Notes: generated by a model from the sequence alone, not told the origin. DNA of 61,340 bases from Glomus cerebriforme (GCA_003550305.1 QKYT01000143.1:115280-176619), one strand, 5' to 3'. Shown: positions 50,461-61,340, numbered from the stretch's first letter. Program-made: numbers and translations.

Positions 50461-50606
50461 ATTGCTAAACATCGCCTGGGTGATCATCACCTTTACCAGC
50501 ATTAGGATAGAACTTGGGGCAGAATTAAGAATACGAATGTAACTCCACCCAAAATGCTATCCTAATACTGGTAAAGGCGATGATCATCCAGGCGATGTTT
50601 AGTAAT
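50461..50606. mobile_element. Foldback MITE, 146 bp with 49-bp inverted arms
   Basis: Arms 50461-50509 and 50558-50606 are inverted copies with only a handful of mismatches (outer ATTGCTAAACATCGCC against ATTACTAAACATCGCC; inner TTTACCAGCATTAGGATA against TTTACCAGTATTAGGATA). The loop is about 48 bp. Its GC content is clearly above the flanks. The target duplication is uncertain; a TA inside the terminal CTAAAC/GTTTAG may mark the true ends. Confidence 0.75.
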
Positions 50607-50701
50607 TTTCAAAAAAGTATATAATAAGCTTTTTTTCATTTTTTTTTCATTTTTTTAATTTTTTTTTTTTTTAATTAATTTTGTGAAAAGCCTCTCCATC
50701 C

Positions 50702-50772
50702 TCTATGAATGGGTAGAGGTCATTAGTACCTATAGGAGAAGAGCCATTGCTGCTTCCTCTGCCCATTTATAG
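50702..50772. repeat. Imperfect hairpin with CTCTRCCCAT arms
   Basis: CTATGAATGGGTAGAGG near 50703-50720 faces CCTCTGCCCATTTATAG near 50756-50772, with two mismatches, around a 35-bp loop. It may be the core of another foldback element. No target duplication was found. Confidence 0.5.
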
Positions 50773-51489
50773 TAACAAAAAGAGAACGTATCAGTAATAA
50801 GATATTTTAAAAGAAAAAATTTTCCAAAACTAATCAAATGGTTTTGGCCTGAATTATTTTTGAATTTGGCTAGAATTATGTTTAATATTGGTCAATATAA
50901 TAATTTGAACCTGATTTTAAAGATTTTTAATAAATTTTAATAAAATTTTAATTATAATTTATAAATTTATTTTTTAATGGATTTATTAGATAAGTAAATT
51001 TAAAATAAATAAAATTATAATTACAGTATATAAAATATTAAGTGACGTTGATATATGGATATTGCGCAATAATGTATAATGTATTTAATAACTGTTGGTA
51101 TAGAAAAATACATATGTTAACTGCATGTGTTGATAAACTTCAGTATACAGGTATTTTATAATGTGTTAAACAACTGATAGTGTTGATCAATGTGTTTTTT
51201 GGTGTATATCAACACTTCCAAAACTTTCTGATGCACAGCAAACCTTAAGTTGGCACATAATACAATAGAGTGGCTAAAATAAGAATTAGCCAATAATACT
51301 TTCTTTTCAATGAACATATTAATAACTGTAAAGAATCCATATTTGCTTGAAAATTTCATCTGGATTGATATCAACAAATAACACTAATGATAATTTGATA
51401 CTAAAGCTAATCACTATCCCAGATGATCAATTTATACAGCCACATAAGAATCAGCTGCAGAAACTGATAAATTTAGACCCCTCTGATTA
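50773..51489. other. AT-rich spacer
   Basis: No gene supported. The open frame on the minus strand at 51156-51377 has no recognisable domain. Confidence 0.4.
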
Positions 51490-52482
51490 GTGTTAAGCAA
51501 TTGGACAATTTTAAATAGTTTTGGACAAGTTTTGAACAGTTTTGGACAGATTTTGGATACTTTTTTTCATATACAAAATCTTATCCAAAATATTCAAAGT
51601 CAAAAAATGTGTCTAAAACTCATCATTGTTTCTGATGATGAAGTGCCTAAATCAGTTATTCCATTACCTGCTTCTACTTCACACAAAATTCAGCCCAACA
51701 AGAAAAAGAACAAAAAATTAACTTTTTACATCATCACAGGATATACAATACCACTTAACCTTAAAAAGAATGTGTATGACATAATAATGTATGACATTTC
51801 AGGCAACTGTGATACAGAAAAAATTAGAGGAAATTAACAAAAATTTAGGATCTTTTATTAAAACGTCAGTATAGCGAAAGGTAAATATAGATATGTTAGA
51901 ACAATCATCTGTCTCTGTACTTCTTATTTGAAGAAATTTAACAAGCTTTTTTGGCAAGTACTTTTGGGTGACATTCCTATCTGTTAGTTTTCTGATAACT
52001 GGTTCCTGGTACAAAGATAGCAGAGACTAGTTTAACAAGTTGTAATCAAGGATTTACCTTTTGACTGCAAAGAACTCGATATTTTCAGTAATTAAGAATT
52101 TAAAGAGATTTTTAACTGGAAGGCCATTAAACTGGTGAAGACACCCAAAGGTTCCAAACTGATTGGCTATTTTAGCTATTACGATAATTTGATCAAAGTG
52201 CTTCAGCAACCTTTTGTCATTTTTAACAAATTTTACAATTGGTTACATAATAAAGTTAGCAGTAATAAGTCACCTGATAAGAAGTCAGGATACTTCTAAG
52301 AAAAATAAAAGTCATCTAAAGATGGAAAAAAGAAGAATAAGTCCACGACTCAGTCTGGCTCTAATTCTTCCTCAGGATCTATAGCAGAGATCCTGACAAT
52401 ACTTGTGAAGCTCTTAACGAAACAAAATTCAAAGAAGTCAAGAAAACATCATAAATCATGTGGTGGTAGTAGGATGAATTAG
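51490..52482 (+). pseudogene. Degenerate retrotransposon gag/ORF1-like relic
   Basis: The open start at 51490-51837 includes KKNVYDIIMYDISGN. After several stops and shifts it is followed, near 52130-52480, by TPKGSKLIGYFSYYDNLIKV, LQQPFVIFNKFYNWLHNKVS and a Ser/Lys-rich tail with KSTTQSGSNSSSGS. The order matches a repetitive ORF1/gag-like protein that I associate with Rhizophagus genomes; this is recall, not a search. No reverse transcriptase is present in the window next to it, so the copy is truncated or was never complete. Confidence 0.5.
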
Positions 52483-52856
52483 AATAGTTCTCGATCTGAT
52501 TGGGCCCTTTTCATTTTGGCGGGATGTGCAACCCAATTTGTCTAGTCACATAGATATTTTATTAAATCTAACCTTTTTTTTCCTTCTCTTAAATAATTTC
52601 CTTTTTGGTCATTCTGGTAATAGGTTTTTATTTTTAGAGTTAAAATAGCTGCTTCTATAACTAGTTGCTAGCATGTTGAGTTCTTAGTAGCTGCAAGATG
52701 GCTATGCCTATTCTCCTAACTTGTTAGGTTAGTAGGCGAGGCAAGGTTCTTCGGGACCTTTATTAAATGTTATAATTTTTCTCGAGTTGATACTTTTATA
52801 TTCATAGATAAAAATGTACATGTCAGTTGTATTAAAAATAAAAATAAAAAAAATTA
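52483..52856 (+). other. Possible 3' tail of the gag-like element
   Basis: A more GC-balanced stretch with TTGTTAGGTTAGTAGGCGAG leads to an A-rich end, TAAAAATAAAAATAAAAAAA, near 52831-52853. That could be a retroelement 3' UTR and tail. The link to the relic upstream is by position only. Confidence 0.35.
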
Positions 52857-52944
52857 TGGCATTAAGAAATTAAATAAAGGTATGACAAATATGATTTCAC
52901 ATGAAAAGTGGTGGGTGTGACGTGGGATGACAAATATTTACTAT

Positions 52945-52953
52945 GATCACGTG
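52945..52953. promoter_or_regulatory. ATCACGTG E-box upstream of HGD
   Basis: CACGTG core 160 bp before the homogentisate dioxygenase start codon, within GATCACGTG. It belongs to the same recurring word group seen upstream of four other genes here. Confidence 0.35.
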
Positions 52954-53112
52954 GGGTGGAAAAGTGTCGGTGATACAGTCAATATCATAAGAATAAGAGG
53001 TACCTTAACAGTTAACGAATCATACTCTATTTATGCTTTGGTATTTTTGTTAATCATTACATTATAGGGTTTCGGATCTTTTTTCCCATTTCAATTTTCC
53101 AAATTTAACAAA

Positions 53113-55112
53113 ATGACAAATAAAATCGATCCGTATAATTATATGAAAGGGTTTGGAAATCATTTTACCTCTGAAGCATTAAAAGACGCTTTGCCAAAAG
53201 GTGTGATTTCGCAATATTTTACAAATAATTTTTATATTTTAACTTGTAACCCATTTCCACTAGGCCAGAATACTCCACAAAAATGTCCATATGGTCTTTA
53301 CGCCGAACAACTCTCAGGAACAGCGTTTACCGTAGATCGTAAAAACAATCAACGAAGGTACTATTTTTTTCTTCAATGGTTAGCATGATCCACGGTTTAC
53401 TTATTTGTTTCTATGTATGCACAGCTGGCTTTATCGAATTCGTCCTTCAGTTTGTCACCAGCCATTTACAAAACTCGTTCCAAAATTCCATCATATCACC
53501 AATAAATTCGGTATAGACGATGTACATCATATTCCAAATCAAATTCGCTGGAGCCCTTTTAAACTTTTACCAGAAAATAATAAAAAAACTTCAGTTGAAA
53601 CGAATTTTGTTCATGGATTGCATACGTTGGCCGGTGCGGGTGATCCAACCACCAAAAATGGTTTAGCAATTCATATTTACATTGCGAATGTAAATATGGA
53701 TAATACGGCCTTTTATAATTCTGATGGTGATTTTTTGATTGTTCCACAATATGGAAGGCTTGATATTACCACCGAATTTGGTTGTCTGATGGTTGTTCCC
53801 AATGAAATTGTTGTTATTCCACGTGGAATTCGATATTCCATTAATTTTCCTGACGGCTCCAGGTAGCTAGGTATATTTAGAATAATTTATGGTTCTCTTG
53901 CTTTTACTAAAAACATCTTAATATAAGCCGCGGATATGTTCTTGAAGTCTTTGGTAATCATTTTGAATTGCCTGATCTTGGACCGATAGGTTACGCGTTA
54001 AAATTATGCTATTTTATTTATTTATTTATTATCTCGCGAATAAATAATCAATTGATTCATTACTTTAATAGGAGCAAATGGTCTAGCAAATCCACGTGAT
54101 TTCCTAACACCAGTAGCTTCATTTGAGACAAAAGAATGCGACTTTACGATAATCAATAAATATGCTGGACAGCTTTTTGTTACTCAACAAGTAAATAATT
54201 CTCTTCTAATGTCTTATAATTTTAAACGGAAAATTACATATTTTATTGCATATATTTGAAGGATCATTCGCCATTCGATGTTGTAGCTTGGTACGGAAAT
54301 TACGTTCCCTATAAATATGACCTTGGAAAATTCAATACGATAAATTCTGTATCCTTTGATCATGTGGTAAGTTTTTTTTTTTTTAATAAAATACAAATTC
54401 TGAAAAAAAAATTTTTTTAATTGAATTATATTTTGTCATTAATTAACAGGATCCATCCATATTTACGGTACTTACATCGAAATCAGCTTTTCCTGGTACT
54501 GCAATTGCAGATTTTGTAATTTTCCCACCTAGGTGGGCTGTTCAAGAACATACTGTAAGTAATAATAATTTTACATATAAATTTAAGTATTTAAATTTCA
54601 TTTAATAAATATATTAAGTTTGAAATGTTTATAAGTTCCGACCGCCATATTTTCATCGTAATTGTATGTCTGAATTTATGGGACTAATCTCCGGTGTTTA
54701 TGAAGCTAAAGCTGAAGGTTTCTTGCCTGGTGGTGCTAGGTATATTTGCTTATATATATTCTTTAAATTTGAATTGCTACTAATATCTTATTTGATAGTC
54801 TTCATAGCCACATGACTCCACACGGTCCCGATTCAGTTACTTTTAAAAAAGCATCTAATGAAGAACTCAAGCCCGTTCGTGTAGCTGACGGTACAATGTG
54901 TATGTTGTAACAATAGTACAAAATATTTTCCCGTTGTTTTCTATTAACATGCAACTAAAATTATATCTATTAAATTAGCATTCATGTTTGAATCATCATT
55001 AATGCTTGGTGTAACTGAATGGGGAATGTCTAACCAAGTACATATCCAACATGATTATTGGGAGGCATGGAAAGATTTGAAAAGCCATTTTGATGCAACT
55101 AAAGAAGTATAA
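53113..55112 (+). CDS. hgd: Homogentisate 1,2-dioxygenase, 10 exons
   Basis: Non-heme iron enzyme that opens the homogentisate ring to maleylacetoacetate in Phe/Tyr breakdown; cytosolic. Exons: 53113-53200, 53264-53357, 53425-53862, 53928-53989, 54072-54190, 54262-54366, 54450-54554, 54636-54739, 54799-54899, 54979-55112, total 449 residues (human 445). The start reads [14 protein letters not shown], then [16 protein letters not shown] and WLYRIRPSV. The His-Glu iron ligands lie in [18 protein letters not shown], the third ligand in SHMTPHGPD, and the active-site His in SFDHVDPSIF. The end is [16 protein letters not shown] and a short Lys-rich tail. Intron 9 starts GTATGT one base into a codon. 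Converges on SNRNP25 with about 160 bp between stops. Confidence 0.96.
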
Positions 55113-55274
55113 TACGTGTTATGTAAGCATCCAACCCTTTAATTTTTTTAGTTCTAATAATTCTAATATATATTTTTCGTCTGAAAATTTTTTATCAACA
55201 ATTACTATAACGCGTAAAAATTTTGAAAAATAAAAAAGGATACTTTATTAAAACATAAAGGATACAAATTACAA

Positions 55275-56105
55275 TTATTTTTCGCGTTCTGTCCTATTTT
55301 TCTTGACATATCTTGAAAATCTCAAAACACTTCCACTACGAATACCTATTTCTTGAATTCTAGCTTTATCTTCTAATAATTTTTGTCCTTCAAACATAAG
55401 ACAGTAGGTCTTCCATATATATTTCCTAAACAAATGTGAAAATAATTAAATTAAATAATATTATATATATATATACTTCTAATAAAAAATTATGACATAC
55501 CAACTTATTCTCTTATTCTTTCTACCTTTTTCTTTAAGATCCCTTGTTACCTGTAAAATAATTAAATTTTTTATATCTGCAATTGTGGCATTTTGTCGAA
55601 CTATCATTTCTATAAAATAAAATAAAATATTATATACATCAAATAGAAATACTATATAAATCGATTTCAGCCAATTGTTTAAATATTTACTTAATGGTTC
55701 AAGACCACATCTTAAAATATTAATCTCGAAGGCAGTTCCCATTTCCAAAGCAATAAGCGTATCGACTTGTTCGAGAATTATTGAATTTGTCGTGGTAGTT
55801 AAAGAACCAATCATGCTAGAAGTATTCTTACTATTACTTCTATTAAGTAAATCACAGTTATTTTTATCGTTACTAATGTACTTAGTTAGATCTGAAAGCA
55901 AAGGATCTTGAAAAAGTTGCTGCAACATTTTTTGAGTTTCGTTAAGTTTTATATCTTCATCAGGAACTATAGGGTTAGAGAACAGGTTTGTAGTAGACAA
56001 TGAGGAAGTAGGAAGTGAGGAAATTAATGGAGGATCGGGAAGAGGCGGTGGCGGTAGTGGTGGAATGGGTGGCATAGATGGAGGTGGAATATTATAATCT
56101 TCCAT
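55275..56105 (-). CDS. SNRNP25: U11/U12 snRNP 25 kDa protein (minor spliceosome), 3 exons
   Basis: Ubiquitin-fold component of the U11/U12 di-snRNP that recognises U12-type introns. Exons by descending position 56105-55691, 55609-55501, 55425-55275 give 224 residues (human about 130). The conserved part begins LQQLFQDPLLSDLTKYI, then TLIALEMGTAFEINILR, IVRQNATIADIKNLI, RISWKYIWKTYCLMFEGQKL and IQEIGIRSGSVLRFSRY, all in the order of the animal and plant 25K proteins. The first 45 residues are a Pro-rich run (MPPIPPLPPPPLPDPP) that animal forms lack. Presence of this gene implies a U12-type spliceosome in this fungus, a machinery lost in most Dikarya. An ACAGGTAACA site in exon 2 looks like a donor but splicing there would break the domain. 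Confidence 0.9.
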
Positions 56106-56218
56106 AGAGAATAAAGAGTGGAGAAACTTAAACAGGCCAATTGATTGATTGTATCAGCGTTTATTGAGTTTAAAAATAATATGATAAAAATTTACAAAAT
56201 GAATATTTTATTGAAAAT

Positions 56219-57333
56219 TTATAAAGAATTTAATGGAGGAAAATCAAAAATAACTGCAGTATTTTCAGGACTATAATTTAGAGTATTTGTTGAAGCATTT
56301 ATAAATATGGTTTTTTTCCTATCTTGATCTTGATTTTCGGTGGATTCCCAAGTTTTCTCGAGTATACCATAACCTTCATGAATATGTCCAAATACATGAA
56401 CATAAGGTTTTATTTCCTCTATTCTTTCTAATAAATCTTTACAGCCAACGTTATCTCCCTTATACGTCTTATCCAAGATATTATTAGGAGGACCATGTGT
56501 CATTAATATATGCGTAGTTTGTGGGATTTGTCCCCATTTTTCTACAACGAGATTTAACATGTAAACCAAACACAAAATTGTGTATTTTTTCATAACTTTA
56601 TACTTGACTTTTTACTTACCTTTTAAAAATTGTCCACGTTGACCATTAAAAGCCCATTCATAAAATTCTGGCGTCCATGGACTTCCCCATATTTGAATTC
56701 CTTTGTGAGGAATTGTAAATGAATTTTCATATAGATATACAATTCCATGACCAGCGTTTTTTATTATGTTTATTGCTTCATTTGAATCTTCTTTATTATA
56801 GTGAAATCTATTCCAATTTTTTTCATAAAAAGTTTCGTCTAAACTAACATGACATATAAGATCAATCACAAAGTTAACGCAATTCTGAACATAAAAAAAT
56901 TACATATGCAACTTACGTTAAATCATGGTTTCCTGCAATTACAACTTTATGCCTTTTAAAATATATTAATAAATTGAAGATCGGAAAGAATTATTTAATC
57001 CGAAAAAAGTGAATTTTCACTTACTCGTGTGGAAGACTTTTAATCCAATTAACCGTCTCTCGTACTTCTTCTATCATACCTACTCTAGTCATATCTCCCG
57101 CATGAACTATCATATCAAAGTATTTTAAATATTAATATTCAATTTGGTGATATATTTCATTTTAAACACTTACTAAAAATATCCCCGTCGGGAACTTGAT
57201 ATTTATTCGGATCAATCGAATTATGAGTATCACTCATACAAACAAAACGTGTCCATTCCGGAGAAAGTTTTTTTGGAATTTTTGGTGCCAAATGAACAAA
57301 TATTTCTTGTGACATTGAACGAATTTGTGACAT
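56219..57333 (-). CDS. Metallophosphoesterase, MPPED (239FB) type, 5 exons
   Basis: Calcineurin-like phosphoesterase of the MPPED1/2 group; animal members hydrolyse cyclic nucleotides in vitro, and the substrate here is unknown. Exons by descending position: 57333-57174, 57106-57025, 56952-56917, 56843-56620, 56541-56219, total 274 residues. Metal-binding motifs appear in order: FVCMSDTHN, IHAGDMTRVG, VVIAGNHD, HILMTHGPPNNILD and VFGHIHEGYG. The middle has GIQIWGSPWTPEFYEWAFNG, typical of this subgroup. The start is the upstream of two nearby in-frame ATGs (57333, 57315). Exon 3 is only 36 nt. Lies in tandem behind SNRNP25, 113 bp apart. Confidence 0.92.
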
Positions 57334-57368
57334 TAAGTTTTACAGATAATTTATGGGACCGTGATCGT

Positions 57369-57377
57369 TCACGTGAT
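57369..57377. promoter_or_regulatory. TCACGTGAT motif, 36 bp upstream of MPPED gene
   Basis: Perfect CACGTG core. A second identical 9-mer lies 115 bp further upstream at 57484-57492. Two copies before one gene make chance somewhat less likely, but binding is not shown. Confidence 0.4.
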
Positions 57378-57639
57378 TAAACATCATTTAAATAAAACCC
57401 TAACCTTGTCGTACACTCAGGCCAGGGACAATGATTTCCTGTATTTACAGCAGAATTTACAAAATTTCGAAAACATCGCATAATCACGTGATATCCACAT
57501 GATTGTCATACAAAAATTCAGATCGAAGTTCGTGTAATGCGTCAGGCATTAATTATAATTTTAAAAATATTTATTGATGTGTTTGCTACTGAAGTCTTTT
57601 AAAAATTGATATTCCTGTCTTTCTTTATATATTTTATTT

Positions 57640-57712
57640 ATTAGGTAATATTTTAGGGGTTAGGGGGTAGGAGTTCTTATAAAACTAATATTAGGTAATA
57701 TATGTTATAACC
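57640..57712. repeat. Internally deleted relative of the MITE at 3590-3783
   Basis: Reads TTATTAGGTAATATTTTAGG, then AGGGGGTAGGA and AAACTAATATTAGGTAATAT. These are the two ends of the 3.6-kb MITE in inverted orientation with its roughly 100-bp middle missing. The left terminus is eroded. Confidence 0.65.
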
Positions 57713-59162
57713 CAAATTGTTTTATTATTTTTATTTTTTTTTCCTTCTCTTTCTTCTTCTTTTTATTGTTTAAATTATATTTAACTTCTTTGTTAGAGTG
57801 AAGTTAATTAGTTTATTCTATAGTTTTTATTTAATATAATAAAGAACACATAAAATGGATTACTGATGATTATTTAATTAATTAATTTATTTATATAATA
57901 TATCACATAAACTGATCTGCATTTATGATTGATTAATATTTTTAACTGATTATAGAACTGGTTCATTACTAGACATTTATATTGTTACTATGTGATTATT
58001 ACTGATAAATTACTACATACTAAATAACTATCATATATGGTTCCAAAAATAAAATTGAGTTTCTTTTGAATTGAGTTCAAAACTTTTAGTTTAAATTCCC
58101 AAATTTAGAACCTTTAACATCCCTAGATATTAATGTTCTAATGCAATAAAGCTTCAGTATTACTGCGGTGAAATATTAAAAATCTTGATTTTGATAACTT
58201 TTTTATTTTAGTTGAATGTTTGAAGGCGGGATTAAAGGAGTATCAGAAAATTGATCGATAGCTGATTACTTATTGGTGATTAGTTTCCTTATTATTGTTA
58301 TATTTCTTAAGTTTTTATTTTACAATTAGGGATCCCTTATTTTAATTCCTTAAAGTAATATAACATATTATTATTAAAAAAACTAAAAAAAGTATATAAG
58401 AAAACATAAATAGGTGCTAATCAGAGTATATTATTACAGGAAGTTAGTTTAAGTTATTGATAGTAGGAAGATTTCTTTTTATAATAGGTATATTAAGGAT
58501 CAAAATTCTTAGAAAAGGACAAGTTAGACCGGCCAATATGCCATCTTTACATGTAAGTAGTCGACTCAATTCTATAGAAGAATGTCTAATAGTGCCATTA
58601 GAAATTGGTCTATATGAAAGGATAACTACTGGGTATATTAATAGCAAAGATTTTTAGATAGGGATTGTAAATGAAATAGTATAAACAGTTGTCTCAATCT
58701 ATTTGAAGTATCTATAACACCATTAAAAACTAGTTTGATAGAAATTTAGAGATAGTAAAGTTCTAGATTCTGGTCTCCTGAACCTAAAGACTAGGTTTTA
58801 GGATCAGGTTCACAGATTTTTAGGTTTTAATTTAGGATCAAAAGCAAATCAGATCCTAAAAAGTCCTAACTAATATATATACTGTATTTAATTTATTTTA
58901 TATATTTATAAATTTTTAATTTTCATTATAATTATCTAATTAATTAGTTTAAAACAAAAACTATTGGATAGATTTTATCTTGCTCTTTTCAATAAGCCTA
59001 AAACTGCATATACATGACCACAGGTTATAAAGTTATTTTACTCCAAAGTTTTGGCTAAAATTATTTCATAATGCTGATCAAAATTAATCAAAATCATATT
59101 GTATTGTCAAATGTTTTATTGTCGAATTCTTTCAAAGATGATGATTCGACTGTTTTTTCTGA

Positions 59163-61173
59163 CCTGAAGTAGCAGATTTGCATTTTGGTCTTATGATAAA
59201 TCTTGATTAATTTCAGCCATATAATAGAATGATGCATAGTATGGGAGCGATATACGTAGCTATTTGCAATTTGCCATGTGATATTCGCTTCTGTTATGAA
59301 AACTTGCTATTTCTTGGTCTATTACCTGGATTGAACAAAATTAGTTTGCACAAAATTAATCATTATTTGGCGCCAATTGTTAATAAGTTAGAGTCACTTT
59401 GGAATGGAGTGACTCTGAATACAAATGAATGTCCAGAAGGAAAGAGAATTTGTGCGGCATTAATACTTGTATTATGTGATATTCCTGCCACCAGAAAAAT
59501 ATGCGGTCATGTTTTGGTATTAGTTTCATACCATAGATGCCAAAAGAAGGCCAATTATGAAAATTGCTAGCATAACTTTGCTGGCATAAATGACATGGAC
59601 GAATGGTTCATTACTTGAGATTTCACTCAACATCATCAGAATACTTTGGAATGGAGACGCTGTAATTCTAAAACTTCAAGAAAATAATTTGTGAAGCAAA
59701 CTGGTGTTAGATAGTCTGAATTGTTGCGGTTATCGTATTTTGATCTGATTCATTTTATGACGGTAGATCTGATGCACTGCCTATTCCTAGGCATTGCAAG
59801 GTGAATTGTAAAGTAAATCTGGATAGATCAAGGAATATTAATGAAGAATATTCTAAATGAAGTGCAGAAAAAGATGAATCAATTTTCTATACCAGCAGAT
59901 ATTGGTCAGATTCTGGGAAAATATATTGTAGTGAAGGTTTTTTGAATTTCACTACCGATCAGTGAAAAAATTTTTTTACAATTAATTCAACTGTCTCACT
60001 TTGGGATCATTTGAAAAATGATAATCATAAAATTCTTACATATTTCGTAAGAGTTTGTCAGCTTTTTGTTAATAGAATTGTTGAGGTTGATATAATGACT
60101 GAAGTCTATCAGAAATTAATTGAAATAGTAAAACTAATAAAAACAATTATAGTTAAGACCAAATCATACCAAATCTACATTTGGCACTTCATTTATGTGA
60201 ATGTTTATTTGATTATGGACCTTTATATGCTTTTAGTATTTTTCCTTTGAGTGTATGAACGGCGTGCTAGGTAAGTCAAATTTACATATATTTTTATTAA
60301 TTTTTGGTCAATTTTACTTACTAATTCTCATATTTTTTAGGCTCTTTGCCTAATAACTACTAACATATCAAACCAGAACTTATGCGAAGAATGATATTTG
60401 ATACACAGATTATGGCTAAAAGTTCTGAAATAAACCCAAAGGGTATCGAATTACTTGAGAATCAACCGAATGTTGGATCTTTATCAGCAATAGATAAGTT
60501 TTTCTCTGATAAGATGTATCAATTTTTACTCCATTCTATGGATATTCAGACCTCAGTGATTACTGGAAAAGAACAATTTTCAGGTAAAATGTTAAGACTC
60601 TCATCTGAAGATGTATTATTATCAAGTGAAATGCTTGACCAAATGGTTGATTATTATATGGTAACTTACGAAATATACAATTTTCAAAAACTATTTGAAG
60701 AAGGAACTGATGATTCAATAATTATTTGCATCAAGATGAACCAATTTGGAAGATGTCAAATTGGTTCTAAAATATTCAGCTCGGGAATATCATCACGACA
60801 CATTGTAAGCTCTTATGTTTTATTCAAATTTATGATGAATACTGATGAAGTGGATTGCTATCCAGGTCAAATCCAGTATTTTTTCAAACATATAATTGAT
60901 TTACCTGACGGGACTTTTGAGTACAACTTAGTATATATTCAATGATATAAGCCAACAAATTCTCGATTTCATTTTAGCGTTAATAATGATCAACAGACTT
61001 GTAATGTCAAACTTTGGAGTAAAGATTATTATCCCAAATGTCAGGATTGCATAATACTAGTGCATCACATTTTAGGGAGATTTATTCCCGTAAAGTACAA
61101 ACTATCGACTTATCAAAACATGGTTGAATATTTAGCAATTAATCTAATTAATAGAAAATATCATATTCAATAA
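59163..61173 (+). pseudogene. tnp2/CACTA-like transposase relic
   Basis: Plus-strand remains of a tnp2-type (CMC/EnSpm) transposase. In order: PEVADLHFGLMINLD, MHSMGAIYVAICNLPCDIRF, GLLPGLNKISLHKINHYLAP, LWNGVTLNTNECPEGK, ICAALILVLCDIPATRKICG, SELLRLSYFDLIHF with DLMHCLFLGIAR, then FSFECMNGVLG. A GTAAGT..TTAG intron of 70 nt (60271-60340) splits VLG from SLPNNY. The last part from 60382 is open to a single TGA at 60943 and then open again to TAA at 61173, containing NPKGIELLENQPNVGSLSAI. The middle (59580-60240) has many stops and shifts. The family order is recalled from fungal repeat proteins. Flanking terminal repeats are not visible in the window. Confidence 0.75.
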
Positions 61174-61340
61174 TAAAATATGCATAATTTGTGCATAATT
61201 CGTATAAAATTCATACAAAAAAAATAAATATGTTTATTTTTATGTTTATTATAACTTTTTACATTTATTGTGTTATTTTTTATTATTAAATATTTAAATT
61301 CGTATGTTTAATCTATTGGATTAATGAATTGTTACGAACT

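Larger units (their letters stand above)
57334..59162. other. Promoter side of MPPED gene, then gene-poor repeat DNA
   Basis: The first 160 bp hold two TCACGTGAT words (57369-57377 and 57484-57492). Further right are a deleted MITE relative (57640-57712), and two diverged direct copies of a roughly 60-bp stretch near 58559-58625 and 58690-58745 (CTCAATYTAT, then CCATTARAAA). The two short open frames near 58450-58650 are complementary to each other and look like chance. Confidence 0.4.

Noticed and set aside
55540..55560. GTAACA donor inside exon 2 of SNRNP25
   Set aside because: Splicing there would remove part of the ubiquitin fold that reads continuously through it.

Overview
The window looks like nuclear DNA of a Glomeromycotina fungus, closest in feel to Rhizophagus irregularis. 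The sequence is very AT-rich, genes carry many short introns (mostly about 60-100 nt, GT-AG), the gene set is fungal (Bst1, Dbp7, Alg2, Ssz1, AP-3), and Tc1-like, tnp2/CACTA-like and gag-like relics resemble families I associate with this lineage. The species name is inference; no search was run.

Layout. 1-11.4 kb is AT-rich and gene-poor: a decayed 1,648-bp Tc1/mariner element sits inside one arm of a large inverted duplication whose other arm (7.5-8.4 kb) keeps the empty insertion site, and several MITE-like repeats and one assembly gap follow. 11.4-40.9 kb is a dense gene island, mostly alternating in strand, with divergent pairs separated by about 100-400 bp and convergent pairs by as little as 23 bp. 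In order: DAHP synthase (-), LSM4 (+), ALG2 (-), elongin B (+), SSZ1 (+), RluA-type pseudouridine synthase (-), TRAPPC5 (+), mS33 (-), RAD51B (+), OHCU decarboxylase (-), DBP7 (+), TPP1-like telomere protein (+), BST1/PGAP1 (-), AP-3 beta (+), RPB10 (-), eS27 (-), and an unrecognised Gln-rich protein (+). 40.9-53 kb is repeat-rich again: palindromes, a 314-bp MITE, a 170-bp tandem repeat, a roughly 2.5-kb array of about 20 units carrying splice signals and hairpins, a foldback element and a gag/ORF1-like relic. 53.1-57.3 kb is a second small island: homogentisate dioxygenase (+), U11/U12 25K protein (-), MPPED-type metallophosphoesterase (-). 57.3 kb to the end is repeat-rich with a tnp2-type transposase relic.

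The genes are mainly housekeeping and do not form one pathway. Loose themes are aromatic amino-acid synthesis and breakdown (DAHP synthase, HGD), urate breakdown (OHCU decarboxylase), RNA processing and translation (LSM4, DBP7, SNRNP25, RPB10, eS27, mS33, SSZ1), secretory and vesicle traffic (ALG2, BST1, TRAPPC5, AP-3), and genome maintenance (RAD51B, TPP1-like). Exon joins below were worked out by hand; each given model keeps one open frame and its total length divides by three.

The best candidate for something undescribed is the array at 47.8-50.3 kb. On the minus strand nearly every unit reads as intron, micro-exon, intron: GTAAG donor, CTAAC-like branch site, pyrimidine tract and TAG acceptor. 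Two hairpins per unit show compensating changes between copies.
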